Shown here: positions 10,598-23,248 of the stretch, piece by piece
Layout: the number at the start of each line of letters is the position of its first letter
Position numbering within the stretch: position 1 is the stretch's first letter
NCBI GenBank assembly: GCA_000697455.1
Contig: JNET01028356.1
Span: 1-36,933, forward strand
DNA: 36,933 nucleotides
Direction: 5' to 3'
Source: Basidiobolus heterosporus B8920
Lineage: Eukaryota; Basidiobolomycota; Basidiobolomycetes; Basidiobolales; Basidiobolaceae
Notes under the pieces: generated by a model
What the model was told of the DNA's origin: nothing
The model's input: only the letters and a program-made list of their open reading frames with translations
Databases searched by the model: none
Program-made: the position numbers and the translations under genes

Positions 10598-12123
10598 TTA
10601 CTGCTGACTCGTTACGTAATTACTGGCGTTCTTTAGTGTATCAACATCCTCAAAAATTCTTCTGAAAGCCGCATCTTCATTTCTCACATACAAGATGGAG
10701 ATTAGGAAAAAGGTGAAGGCGTACAAACCCACAGCCAACATGGCCATGTTTACCACAGCAACTACCCAGAAAGATGGTTGGGCAATTACAACGAGTAAGT
10801 AGAGGAATATCGTAGTGATAAGAGATACCCAAAATCTCCAATAATATCTGTTGCGACGTTGATGTGAATTCTTCAATCCAGCCCATAAAAGATGTAACAA
10901 TACTTCGATCAACTTCTCATCTTTTAACGATTCACCTAGCATATCAATCGACTCAATATCACCGGAATGGAAGTCTTCTATAGGGATGCCTGTATCCTTG
11001 TTTGCTATGTCGAAGATGGATGCTACAGCAAAATGATCCGAAAAAGAGCACTCAAGCCCAGGAACAAGTTCGGTTAGACATACCTGAGAATCCTTACATT
11101 TCAAGTAAGGACTCTGAGAGTAAAAGATATAATCTAAACGTTCACCCGGTAATTGATTGTCCATTTTCTGTTTGAGCTTTCGCTTTGTGAATGTATTCGA
11201 AGGGACATCACAGGTTAGACCATTCATACGAACGATGTCGTCCACGTTCGTATTGGGATTGTACTCAATTTCTCTCATTTTGACACCACGTATTTGATCC
11301 CAAGAGTCGGTCAAGCCACCGTATGATTTCAGCATGTTGATGACCAGATTATCTGGTTTACTATTATAGTCTCCCAGCTAAGAGAGCAGATTCAAATAGG
11401 ATGAGAGGGTGAAAAGTAAATAAAGATATCATCGAGATTCACTAGTTAAGGCTTGATGAACGAACCGCAATTATGTGGTTGCCGGTTTTCATTGCTTCTG
11501 TTATGATACGTGTAAGCTCCCAACCTTGAGCAGCTCGATGATAAGAATTCTCATCTTCGCTACTATATTGTGCGATCAACTGACCATTTTTAACACGTGA
11601 AGTATGTTATCTTTAGTCAAATGCGTCCAAAAGTAAGAGCGTCAATGAACTTACGTGGGTATTATAAACTTCGATGATACCAGCGGTAGGATGCAAAACA
11701 TGACAACAAGCCACTGCTTTGGCAACATACCAATCACCCTGAAGTACTTTCAAAGGATTCCCATTCAAAGAGTACGGTCTGGCAAAGCTATTTACCAGGG
11801 GAAATTTAGAGAAGATCGCCAGACCCGCCCCAAATACACCAGTATGAAAGAACCGAGAAAAAGGTAGAGTATCGGAGACAATAAGACGAACGTTCTCAAA
11901 GTCTTCAAATACCCATAATTCCTGAAGTCCCACAATATCGTACTTGGATTCAGCCAAGTATTGAGCAATTGCGGTCAAGCGTTGACGTCGCTTTTGCGAT
12001 ACAAATTTCAAACCCCTAAGTTAAGAGATTAGCTTCAAGTCCCTTAGGCAAATGGATTTTCCTATGTATCAAGTTGATAACTCACCAACAATTGAGAGTA
12101 AAGACTGATATCTCTGAAGTCAT
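10598..12123 (-). CDS. ISC1: Isc1/neutral sphingomyelinase-type phospholipase C, four exons
   Basis: Exons (minus) 12123-12086, 12015-11655, 11579-11466, 11377-10598; 430 residues. Enzymes of this endonuclease/exonuclease/phosphatase-fold family hydrolyse inositol phosphosphingolipids (fungi) or sphingomyelin to ceramide, using Mg2+. Catalytic elements: LNCWG at the N-terminus, the metal ligand Glu45 in GLQELWV, Asn131 and His133 in NTH, Asp174/Asn176 in GDYNSKP, Asp253 in RLDYI, and the catalytic Asp285-His286 in SFSDHFAV. Two hydrophobic segments near the C-terminus (VSLITTIFLYLLVVIA, then VVNMAMLAVGLYAFTFF) form the membrane anchor typical of Isc1/nSMase2. The last exon begins at LGDYN and its donor is GTTCGT. 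It follows Pescadillo on the same strand. The sphingolipid role matches the GLTP gene 13 kb away. Confidence 0.92.
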
Positions 12124-12521
12124 ATGAGTTGAAGAGCAGCGGAATATGGATTAAATCAATCACCAGTGAATGTAACGGTGACTTTTGACGCCTAGCCTGA
12201 AATACTCGAATTGATTGATTTCTGCACCTGATGGCTGTAATTGAATGTGACTGGGATGAATATAAAACAATCTATGTAAATGAACCCCAAGTCCGTTGGT
12301 CTATACTTATTTATTGTTTAGTGGGATGGACATGTTTAGTGATAGAATGAAGATCAGCAAAGATCGTTAAAAGCTTTTCCAAAAGTATAAAATAGAGCTA
12401 GGATACTTGGGATGAATAAAGTAACAGAAAACTATATAATAAGAGAAACAACTGAACAAAGTCGCTGAATTAACAATACATAACGGATGAGAGGGAAGAG
12501 TATCTAGTAAAGTGAATATTA
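12124..12521. other. Intergenic region between Pescadillo and ISC1
   Basis: Tandem minus-strand genes flank this AT-rich 398-bp gap, which must contain the Pescadillo 3' UTR and the ISC1 promoter. No distinct element was recognised. Confidence 0.35.
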
Positions 12522-14618
12522 TTAAGCTTTCTTTTGTTTCTTGGCTTTAGCAGCCAACTCTTGCTTTCTTCTCTTAAGCTTGTTGGTTTCATCAGCAGTC
12601 TTGTTCTTGCTGTGTTGGATCTTATTGTAGAGTTGACGTTTCTTCTTGGTCATCATGATCTTGGCAAGTTCCTTGGCTTCAGCTTCTTCCTGTTTCTCCT
12701 TACTGATCTTAGGTACTTTCTTGGCACTCTTCTTGCCTTGCTTCTGTTGATATTCAGAGAAAGCGATGCCAGCAGCTTCAGCTTCGAGTTCCTTTTGATG
12801 CTCGGATTCTTCAGTAGTCATCTGTAGATTTACAAAAGTTAGAAAAATATACAAATCCATAACAGATAAAAGAGTATACTAACAGTAACAGGAGCCTGCT
12901 CCTCATCCTTTTCGGCATCCTCTTCCTCACTATCGTCACTGTCACTATCGTCCTCACTGTTCTCAACATCTTCCGCATTGATATCCTCGGTCTCGCCATT
13001 AAAGCCAGCAGCTTCAGGGACGTAATCACCTTCCTTGTACTCAACGAAGGGAGACAAATGAGGGGGAAGTGAGCTACCAGGAGTGTACTGGTCAGTTGAG
13101 AGAATCTTTTGGGCGTTTATGCAATCATAGATCCATTGTGGTTGGACATAGCTTCTAGACAAAAACATATGACCTTGAGTGGGACGATCGCAAACTTGAA
13201 TTGTGATACGTTCATCATTCTCATCAAATGGTGATCCAGCAGAAACAGAGGCGTCCCATCCAACCTTACCACCAAATGCTTTGATAACAAATTCCAAGGA
13301 GAACTTGGGTACCTCACGAGAGAGGTAAATCACTTGGTTGCAGAACAAAGATTGCAAAGCAGAAAGAGCATTAGAAGCGGCCTTGACGTCGTTCAAGCTG
13401 AACACCTTTCCTTCTTGGTTCAACTCTTCAGGGAACTCGTCGATGGTGTTATCCTCCTCCTTAGCCTCCTCAACTCTAGCCTCAGGAGTAGAATCGTCCT
13501 TAATGTTGGCAATTTTTTGAGCAAGAGAGCCAAGTCGTTTTTCGGATTTCTTGACAGACTATTGATAGTTATATTAGTAAAATGCTGTATTAACTAACGA
13601 AATGATAAAGATGTTTACCTCCTGTACAGGCTTTTCGTTCTCTTCCTGTGGTTCAGAAGTGACTTCCATGCTGACAGTGTTGGTAGATTCCAAAACGTAG
13701 GCATCCAAACCAGCACCACCATCCTCTTTAGATTGGTCGAGTTTGGGGGGATATACAAGGTTCTCGTCGGTATACAATTTATAGTTGACGAATCCAATCA
13801 ATGTTTGATAAAACTCCAAGAAACTATTCATAACTCTGAAGTCGACATCGGTGGGCACATCTTGACTGAATTGGTAAGGAACCAACCAAGAGATGGTTTG
13901 TCCCTTAATTTCGCATTGATAATAGATACCCTTGATCGACAAGAAGACCTTTCTCAAACTGCGGGTTTGCATAACGTAATGCTGGAATTCGGCACTAAGT
14001 CTGCGACACTCTTGTACACTCTGACGTTGAATTTTGTCCGTAGCTGGTGCATTAGCGAACAAGAAAATCATGCATAAGGCATCATCCAAATCTCTGAGAG
14101 CATCAGTGAAGGAAGGATATCTGAAATAAATGAGAGAGGATTATTAAAGTGACTCAACATGAGGGTTCCGGAAAATCTTGAATTACCTTTCTTTGACAAT
14201 ATGATCTAAAGTATACACTGGCTTGTTTTCTTGTAAATTTTTCACAACACTAGTTTGTCCTTTACCAATAGCTTTACCGAGCTTGCGGACGAAAATTTTA
14301 TGATCTCTGAATTTCTGAATCAATGGCTCGTGTAAAAGGTATTGAATATCCTTGGTATAATAAAAGGTAGCAGGTGCGGTGGAACCTTTGTTGGCCTTTT
14401 TCTTGTTCTTAGGCTCTCTAGGATAAATTCCCTTAAGAATACACAGGCGTCTGTGATAAGAGATAAAAGAATGTTGGTTAGTTCAAGCTTCGATGAGCAG
14501 CGATTACTTTACAGTACCTGAAGTCAGCAAGTGTCACTTGAAGCTTCTTGATAGCCTGGTTTCTAGTGATGTAGTTCACGGCGGCCCCGGACTTTCCCTT
14601 TTGCTTAATCTTGGCCAT
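12522..14618 (-). CDS. NOP7: Pescadillo homologue (NOP7/PES1), five exons
   Basis: Exons (minus) 14618-14518, 14450-14187, 14120-13619, 13558-12884, 12821-12522; 613 residues, close to yeast Nop7 (605). It is the core of the nucleolar PeBoW complex (Nop7-Erb1-Ytm1) needed for 27S pre-rRNA processing and 60S subunit assembly. The Pescadillo N-terminal domain starts with a basic segment and [12 protein letters not shown], followed by [19 protein letters not shown] domain lies at about 358-437 ([23 protein letters not shown], and the conserved Trp431 in WIYDC). An acidic stretch of Asp/Glu/Ser follows, then a Lys-rich coiled-coil tail ([16 protein letters not shown]). All exon phases agree. Confidence 0.96.
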
Positions 14619-15103
14619 TTTGTATCTTATTCAAAAGAAAGACGGTAAGCGTGATACTGATAGTAGTATCTAACGTTGGGAAAGCTTTCTTCACTTCGAA
14701 ATATGATAAACCGAAGAAAAAAAAATATTAACCATTCAAGAAAATGATTCACAATCCAATCAAAGGTGACTGGTAAAAAAAAAATAATTCACCTTCGTTG
14801 AATGCAAAAAATTGAACCGAATTCATGATTTAATGAAAAAAACGACTTAATGATCGTTCAGCAGAAATCGGGGATACTTTGCTAGTGATTGCTGGGATTT
14901 CATTTATTTATTTATCAAGTAGAGTATGTGGATGGTTCTGATTTAATTCTTGTTTAATTCCGGTTGAGTTCTGGTGTAAGTCCATTATTGTCGGTGAATT
15001 AAATCATGGTTAGTGCTTTCTAAAACAACCAGCATGCTAATAGAAATTTCTTAATAATATCAGGCAGCGGAGAGATGGGTATTCAATACGTTGACTAAAT
15101 TCT
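14619..15103. other. Intergenic region upstream of Pescadillo
   Basis: AT-rich 485-bp gap between the kinase stop and the Pescadillo start, with several A8-9 runs near 14716 and 14777. No gene or named element was recognised. Confidence 0.35.
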
Positions 15104-18031
15104 TTACTTGGGCTCGTTTCCGCTGGCTTCTCCACTTTTAAATGAGCCTGGACTGTTGAGAAGCATTCTCATGTGGTCAAGTTCGCGCCTTAGAGTCTCG
15201 TTTTCTTTCTTTAGAAGCTCATTCTCACGAACCACTGAATGGGCATGTAGGTCAAGGTTAGATAGTGTAGTCATCAAATCCACGGTCGGTCTAAGCATAA
15301 ACACTCATGATTAATTATGCCATTGGGTTGATGTAAATGTCATGTGTAATGGTACCTTTGTGAGAGACTGGGTGGAACATAGCTTCCTTTACCTACCAAG
15401 CTAATGTTGGTCCAAAGTTCGCCCATCATCATACGCTGTGCTTCATTCTGGCGGTACATTGTTTCTATTTGATGATGCAAGTTCTCTATGAGCATATGAT
15501 CCATGCGAAGGCCTTGGTCTCGATTAATTGAAGTGTTTGGCGATGAAATGTTGGATGAGGCACTGGTCACGTTCGCGGGATGATATCCTCCCTCCTGGGC
15601 AACTAAAATTCAAGAGATTGATAAGAATAATACACATAAATGCCAAAGAGTTTTACTGACCAACAGGTGATGGTAATTCACTATTGATTCCTGACTGCGA
15701 TGCACTTCTACTACCAGAGGAAAGTTCAAACCTGCCTCTTCTACTTGAAGTGGAGGAAAATGGCTCAGAGAGTGGGACGGTAGTGATAGGGGAATCGACA
15801 GTGAATCTGCTGGCCCGAGTTACTGAAGATTCCCTGGAGAGAGGGGGTGGAATGCAGTCATGTGAATCCGTGCGAGTCATGGGCGATGGTACTGTACTTG
15901 GCGATGAATTGACTTCAAATCTACTCTTTTTCAGTTCGGGGGCTTTAATTTTGATAAAGACAGGCTTTAGTAAAAATACCGGATGATATGTTAAAATCTT
16001 TATGTACCTTTTTTTAAATCCAAAGTGTTGAGCGAATCGGTCGTCACACCAAGACCAACTTTAACGTTTGTTGGTTCAGGTCGAGCGGGAATGTCGCAAG
16101 GAGTAGGTAGTGGTGGTGGAAGAGTTTCTTGTGGAAGAGGCTCACTTCCGGTATCAATAACAAATCTGCTTTTCTTGGTTGAGACAGGTGGAACCGGTTG
16201 AGTGGCCGGTGGGTTTGGTGTTGGGTTTGGTACTAGGTTCGGATTAGGGCCGGCTTGCGGAATTACGTTGTTTGGTGGTTGGTCGACGTGTTGAGGCACA
16301 TGAGAATCATTTTCGGTAATCACAGGAGCCGGGTTGGGTTGGGATTGAGGTTGATCTGCTTCCTTGGTTTCTTCTCCAGGTGCGATGATTGTAACTCTTG
16401 GCCTCCGTTCAACTTCATTTTTAGTGTTGCCATCATCAAATGTAGTAGGGTCTCTTTCCGAGAAATCCCAAGAAACGACCTGAGGAGGGATCACTTGCTT
16501 CGTACTAAGTTCTATTGATCACAATCAGGTTAGTGTTGTCACTAGTGAAAACGTCAAAATGAATGTGAATTACTTTTGCGTTGACGATTCTCCAGAGGTG
16601 GTAGGTTATTAAGAATAGCCGTTAAGAGGTAGTTCTTCTTCTTAGCCTGCTTGAAGAACGAATGTTGAAGGAGCTTTTCAGCAGTAGGTCTATTAAATAC
16701 ATCCCGTTAGATACCACATTGGTTTATTCTTTGAGGTTCAGCACTAAGTACCTTTTTTTGGGATCCTTCTGGAGGCAAAGATCAATCATCTCTTTGAATC
16801 CCTTGGAGTATCTATGTTTTGTGCTATCTCTATCGAGGGTGGGGGGATCATTAGACAGGGTCATCATCAATACCTAAAGCTTTTGAGTTAGCAAGTACAT
16901 TGTATTATTGAATTGTAGATAAATTTACCTTAATGGGTGGGAATTTTGCTAAAGGAGCGTGGCCTGTAGCAAGCTCAATCGCAGTGATACCAAAAGACCA
17001 TATGTCAGCCTTATAGTCATACCCAGCCTATATAGTATTTCGATTTAGTATAAGGATCTAGATGCAGGATACCTTCAGTGAATATTAAACCTGCTCCATG
17101 ACTTCCGGTGCCATCCAACATGGAGTTCCTACAAATGTTTTACGCATTCCTTTGCGTTCACCACCTTCGGAAAGCGAGGAACTAACACCGAAATCGGCTA
17201 AAAGAACAGATCCGGTATCGTCAACGAGCAGATTTCCAGCTTTAACATCCCTTTTAGAATTCATTAGTGGATGGTCTTGACCGTAATCGACCACTATAAA
17301 GTCACTAACCGGTGAATGTGTCCATTTTTGTGAAGGTACTCCAACCCTTGTAAAGTTTGTTTGAGTATAGTCGCAATCGATGCTTCGTCAAACCCATCGG
17401 GATAGGCATTTTTCATTATATCAAGACATGAGCCTATATTCAAAAAGTTATTTCAAGGTAACTAAGGAACTTGGGCAATATGATAATATTACCTCCGGAT
17501 AAATAAGGTGTAACTAAGTATAATTTGGAACCATGGACGAAAGAGCCATAAACACGCAAGACGTTAGGATGCTTACAGAGTGACATAACTTGTGTTTCTC
17601 TCTACATCAAAAAGTTGGTCAAGGAAATGCGGACACTACTGAAAATAATTGAAATCCAGTACTAACTCTGAGTTCATCGATCTGGTTACGTTCAAAGAAG
17701 TCAAGATCTATCATCTTGATGGCAACTTTTCTTTGTAAAGGCTTATATATAGCCATATGTACAACGGCTGAGGAGCCAAAACCTAAAGAATAGGGTATAT
17801 CAGCACAAGCAGAATACTGAGCTACTATAAAAGAAGCGACTTGCCAATAGGGGATAAAATTTCGTAGTCAACTATGTTGTTTGAATAAACCAGATCTCCG
17901 TATTGGCCGAGGGATGTGGTACTTGAAGCTGAGAAGGTTCTCGTGATTCTAGAGTCAGTGGAGGCATTAGGACGTTCTGAAGTGGATTGTGATTTTCGAT
18001 GTCCAAGCCCATTATATTGCTCTGAATCCAT
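15104..18031 (-). CDS. STE20-family kinase of the Fray/OSR1/SPAK class, 12 exons
   Basis: Exons (minus): 18031-17845, 17782-17667, 17601-17493, 17433-17310, 17250-17091, 17027-16929, 16873-16752, 16689-16574, 16511-16008, 15942-15661, 15602-15356, 15290-15104; 750 residues. Kinase domain about 56-325: glycine loop IGFGSSAVV, catalytic Lys85 in VAIK, HRDVKAGN (178-185), DFG (198-200), and activation segment [17 protein letters not shown] with Thr217 where OSR1 is phosphorylated by WNK. This segment is almost that of OSR1/SPAK. Beyond it are a Pro/Asn-rich linker, four [SG]RFx[VIL] motifs (Arg460, 520, 558, 583) and a C-terminal coiled coil ([19 protein letters not shown]). No CCT-type domain was seen. 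Intron 1 uses a GC donor. The intron 9 acceptor is the least certain join. Substrates are unknown; ion and volume homeostasis is the animal role. Confidence 0.88.
17783..17844 (-). other. GC-AG spliceosomal intron in the kinase gene
   Basis: The donor reads G|GCAAGT and the acceptor TTTAG|GT. Joining them restores [10 protein letters not shown], the ATP-binding glycine loop, so the splice is fixed by the protein. It is the only intron here with a GC donor; the bases that follow match the extended consensus (AAGT) that GC donors usually need. Confidence 0.8.
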
Positions 18032-18651
18032 TGTTGTATACTAGAAAAATAATCAATAGGGACTCAGTGGATATCTACGGTACTTTGTATTCAATGAGGC
18101 AAAGAGTTTAAGAGATTGACAGTAACAATTGTTACTAATCGAAGTAAACAGTTGTAAAACTATAAGCGGAGTAAAATGTTTGCCTATAGTTCGCACTATC
18201 CACCTTATTTAGTAGAATGACGATTCTCTATTCAAACTTGAACAATCCAGAAGTTTATTTATGTTGTATATTACCACTGAGTGTGTCTGCCATGGATTTC
18301 CAGATTCCGCTTAATTTTATGAATGATGTCATAAAAAACACGAAAATTTCGCATTGCTGTAGACACTATTTATGTAATATAACTCCCCAATGAAAATCTG
18401 CTACTACTACAGATGATCACTGTTGCCTACCAGACTCTGTGGATGATGTAACAGTTGAAAAGGTGGCATAATATTTACATTGCATCGATTGATCATTAAT
18501 TATTATAGTGTCTGATATTATACATAAATCATATTTTCGTACAGTGCTTGGGCAACTCCAAAATCATTTTACAAGTCCATCTAACACAAAAGATTAAATG
18601 CTAATAGACGCTATGTTGCCCAAGAAATTATTGGAAATGAACAGGTGACAC
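18032..18651. other. Intergenic region between the channel gene and the kinase gene
   Basis: AT-rich 620-bp gap with the kinase promoter and the 3' end of the channel gene. No frame of more than 60 codons, repeat or RNA gene was recognised. Confidence 0.35.
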
Positions 18652-21600
18652 TCAAAAGGTCTTTCCACTGGAAATTGAGCTTCTGGGTGAGTAATCGTAT
18701 TCTTCAGTCTGGGGACTGTGTAGTTCATCTCCAGTACGCTCAAGAAACTCTGTCATGCTTACGGAGCGAGACCTGCGAGGTGTTTCGTTTTCTTGTGTAG
18801 GCTTCCAAGAAAACGAGCGAAACATATTCATTAAGCCGGAGGCTGGTCTACTACGAGATGTCGCTACAGACTCGGATATATCTGACAGGTCTGTTTGAAA
18901 TTTATCAATCTCATGGGCGCTATCCCCAGCAACAGATTTGCCAGTCATTGAGCGAACAGAACTAAGTAGATGTGTCAGTTTACTGGCCGTATGGGAAGCA
19001 TCTCGAACGGTACGGGTTCGCCGTGTAGACGGAACAATATGCCCACGAAAGCCAAGTGCGGAACCTCCACCCAATGCAGAAGGTACAAAGACAGAGGATG
19101 TGATTGCAGAACTTAAATCACGTACCTCTGTCTCCAAATCATACAAGTGACGGTATGGATTTTGTGGAAGCCAAAGATATCGAGGTAAAGGTCTGATAAG
19201 ATCTGGATGAAGATAAGTCTCATATGGATTGGTATTGTCCTGATAGACTTCTTTGTTAGCAAGGACCGGGATGGCAGGGATTTTTTGGGGATCTATATGG
19301 TGGTGAATACTATTTTCGTGACCAGTATGCTGCCATAGAAGCGAAAGCAAGGGGGAAGACAGTATTTGTTGATGAATTTTTGCCAGTTTTTGTTTGACTG
19401 GTGATTTCATGTCGTGTTCGGTAGGTTTGTACTGAGAATAAGTGCGTGATAACAATGGATAAGAGCCAACAGGTGTTGATTCTGGAGTATTCCCAGGACA
19501 GGTAGTACGCCGTTTTGGTACAGTGATCCCAGTGACATTGGAATCACAATTTACAGGCTCACCAAATTTGCAAGAAGCACTAACGTCTTTAGCTGAGGGC
19601 TTGCTTGAAGTTGCTGTCATCAGGGGAACTGTTGAATCACTTGGGAATATAGAACTGGATTTCTGAGGATGGGATAGATCATAATTCTCGTCCTGAATAG
19701 AGTTAGTGCCAGAGCTTCGATCATGCGTAAAGGTACCAGAACACATCCTTTCGATGGCTTCTTCGCGCTCGTAAAGAGCATCAAGAGGTACATATTTGGT
19801 GTGACCACGATAGGTACTTCGGCATATATACATGAAGTAAATAGTGCACCCTATCAACGGAATCAAAGTCATGGCAGGAGCAAAGGAGTTTTTGAGAGAA
19901 ATCAAGCCTAACATGGTAATTTGAAATATAATCAGACCGTGGCATACATACTGGAAAATATACTTCCAAATTTTGCCGTTTGCTTCATAGCTTTTAACGT
20001 AAGCATAGGCAAATTGATACTTGTAAACAAGAATCGCAATACCGAAGTATATGGTCCCAAAGAATAGAATCAATGGATTGATAATAGAGTATGCAATACA
20101 TATAACCAGGATGAGAATATGCGTTGGAAGATAGTAATAGAATGGAAATGGCCATGGCTTTCTATGGGCCTGTAAGTCACGGGGGGTTTTGGAGACCCAA
20201 GAATTGGCAAAGGCATAGCAATAGAATAAAGGTGCTCCCACTTGAAGAATCTCCAGACCATGTGAACAAGTTTGAAGTATCACGTAATTAATAAAAAACG
20301 CTGCCCCCTTCGGATGATAAAATTAATGTTCCGTGGCATTGTGATAATACCAGAAGTTGTTATGTCGTACCTTTGGAATATGTTCCGCAAGAACCTTGAA
20401 GATGCTGGTAGGAGACTGGATAACTGCAAGGATTACCTTGATAAACGTGTTACCTAGAAGAAACACAAACAACACATTGAAAATCGCAAAGCGATAATAA
20501 CGATTGATGGACGCAAATTCCATTTGTGAACGCGCGGAAAAACTATCAAAAGTGGAAAGCCCTTAAAAAATGTCATAGTTAGTAAAATCTATGAAGGTTC
20601 AAAAGGTCGTGAAAGGAATGATTTAGTAGTACCTAGCATTATGTTTGGCATAGCAATCATGAATAAAGAGATAAGAATCGAAGGTAACATGGTTTCAATG
20701 AGATTCCGAATCCAGGGATTTTCCTTGGCAACGATCTCAAACCACGGTAGTCTTGCGGTGATTTGGTTATATGAGGCGAAACTGATGAAGAATGTCGAAG
20801 GGAATAACCATAAAATTGTGAGAGCCCTAAATCAACGAGTACATTTAGACAGGCTGAGCAATAAAAAACACAACCCTCATATTTGAATGAAACGGATGGC
20901 TTACCACACGCTACAATTTACTAAAAACCTGCGTAGGAGTTTATGTTGTGAATTGAATGTCAGATTGGTCCAGATCAAATCGCGAGGTTCTGGCGCCATC
21001 TTGGTTTTGCATGACTCCGGGGTTGAAGAGATGATACTCTGAGCACACAATTGAGCTGATACTTGTGTTTCAAACGTGATAAATGCCGTGCTAGTTGGCT
21101 TGTAGTAGCTGGCGCTTTCGGTCAAAGAACGTAGCTCTGCTACACGTTGCTCAAGTCTGTTAAATTTTTTCAACAAATAATCGATAGTATTTACAGGCGG
21201 TCCGGTGTTGAAAATCCCTACCCCATGCTTGGGTTGGTATTTGTCAAGCAAGTTACGGTCAATCTGACATATCTGCTCCCATAAATCAAGCGAAGAGATG
21301 GAAGTGTTTACTGTAGGCAATGGAGAGCCCTCCAAGGATCTTTCTTTGTCGGTAATTGATATGATTCTGGCGATTACCTCACTAAGTGTACGAGCCTTTT
21401 CAGGGCTAATACTGGCACTGTCAAATGCCTGGAGTCCTTCTTTTCTCAGTTCAGTAATCAAATCACGAGCTAAACGCATGTGACAACGTTCGAGCTTTTC
21501 TAGTGTACTGTTTCTTCGCTTGATCTTACGACTGAGTTTACCGACCTGACGGACAAATACTACTGAGTTCACACTTCCGGCACCTAAGCTATCGAAATAT

Positions 21601-22281
21601 TCCCGAAGACGTTGCTCGTGTCTAAGAGTCTCTGGAATGTGGGTCACCATTACCGTACGAGTGTGAATACATCCTTTTCTGGCCTGTGACTGCAAGTAAA
21701 GAATACGGAGATACGCCTGGTCACGACTATTTTTGTACAACAGATAAAGGGTGTAGAAAGAAAAGAAATGAGTCATTATACAATGCACCCAAAGCATTTT
21801 CGAGCCATCCGGTACGTTTCTGATCGAGACCTTCTCAATTTCGTCAAGGTGGGTTTGGTCAGCGAAAAAATTCAACGGTAGTACAATTGCTCCAATAATT
21901 ATTGAGCTAAACAACATAAGCTGGAAAGCCATTTTCAGATACCGTATGTACATTGCCGCATCTAGACCAACGTGCGTCAGGTAAAACTCTTCGCTCAAAG
22001 TCAACGTTGTCCATATCCAGCCGAAGGGAGCTGTTGAAGGGAGGGGGGTTGGATTTCTTGAAAATAATTAATATGTAAGTCAATGAAATGAAAAGAGTTA
22101 ATATAAATACTCACTTCTCTAAGTTACATCGTTGGATATAAAGATGCTTGGTTAACTTCCACCTTCGATGAACTTCAAAAGCAGCAAAACTCAATACAGA
22201 CACAGCTGTAGTTAAGGCCAATTGTGTTCCTACACCAACAAGTGTAGACGAGTAGTTTTTGGCTGTATCGAGAGTGGTCAT
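18652..22281 (-). CDS. CSC1/OSCA/TMEM63-type mechanosensitive cation channel, five exons
   Basis: Exons (minus) 22281-22115, 22056-20905, 20826-20633, 20561-20371, 20307-18652; 1119 residues. The family (RSN1/DUF221) forms osmosensitive or stretch-gated Ca2+-permeable channels or lipid scramblases in plasma and internal membranes. Seen in order: an N-terminal membrane segment; a second near residue 80 onward (FQLMLFSSIIIGAIVLPLNFF); a cytosolic domain with VMVTHIPETLRHEQRLREYF and an RNA-recognition-like fold ending PRDLIWTNL; then the multi-pass RSN1 region (ALTILWLFPSTFFISFASY, RFAIFNVLFVFLLGNTF, INPLILFFGTIYFGIAILVYKYQFAY). A hydrophilic tail of about 350 residues, rich in Ser/Thr and Arg, follows and is probably cytosolic and phosphorylated. 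Ion selectivity cannot be read from sequence. Confidence 0.92.
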
Positions 22282-23248
22282 GATGGCATTCTATATGCTC
22301 AGTTTCAGAGCGTCTTGTATTCAAAGGAGGAAATTAGTTATCAAATTAAAGCCTTCTCTACGTATTCAGACTAGCAATCTAAGATGATAGCCTTTTCTAT
22401 GTAACAAGGAAAATTGAGGAGAAAAGATGGAACAAGCGTGTTTCTTTAGTATTTAATGGTATTGACGATTAGGTAAGCTATAGAAGTAACAGTAGCTAGC
22501 TTCAATTGTACAAGATATCTAATAAAGTGAAGAACAACTGAAACAAAAACCTGTCAACAAGCTACTTGTAGTAGACCGGGAATGACATTGTTATTGGCTA
22601 TTTTTAGGATCATGACCGCCACCATAACTATGACATCCGAATACGTTAAAATGGTGTCTTTCTGGAACATAGGATGGACAATCACTATTATATGAGGTGA
22701 AATGCAAACAGAGCAAAAATGCATATATTCTCAAACGTAGCCAGTGCCATTGTCTTGGCATCATAGATTGTTTATGGTGATTGCAATCTTTGTAGTATAT
22801 TGTGCTAAATTGTCTTAAGCTAGTTACATACCCTATCTTGGCATGAACCATCTCTTGAGATACGCCTGATTACCAATTAAATTCACATTAATTTTGGTGT
22901 AATAAATAAAACTTTATTCATCTGAACTCTAAACGATAGGGGCCAATAGAAAGGGTCAAGAGCTTGCTATTTCCAAATTTAGATAGCGTTTAATTCCGAA
23001 GCCCGTCTTGGTCTATCTAGAATATTTCTAGGAGGTAAAGTATTCCAGAGCAAATTGTTCCTGTTCCATTGATCTATATTCTCCAATTCAATGTTTGAGC
23101 TATAGATTCAAAGTTCAGATAATGCTCTCATAACAATCATTAAGATTTCGAGTAATTAGAAATACAATACTTAAGTTTGTCTAAATGATGAGTAAGTTGC
23201 TAGTACAATTTTTATTCTTTAAAGATTAAATCCTGAAGCCTAAAGAAT
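22282..23248. other. 967-bp intergenic region
   Basis: This lies between uL4 and the channel gene, both on the minus strand. It holds the uL4 poly(A) signal (AATAAA on the minus strand at 23216-23211) and the channel promoter. The only coding hint is the small frame at 22591-22761, listed separately. Confidence 0.4.
22591..22761 (-). CDS. Possible small secreted Cys/His peptide (speculative)
   Basis: A 56-residue frame starting MPRQWHWLRLR, followed by a short hydrophobic core (IYAFLLCLHF) that resembles a signal peptide, then a hydrophilic segment with two Cys, several His and a GGGH motif. The frame is open upstream to an initiator-like codon at 22851, giving 86 residues, but that part looks non-coding. 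No homology was recognised and a chance frame is quite possible. Confidence 0.2.
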   Translation of the reverse strand: MPRQWHWLRLRIYAFLLCLHFTSYNSDCPSYVPERHHFNVFGCHSYGGGHDPKNSQ

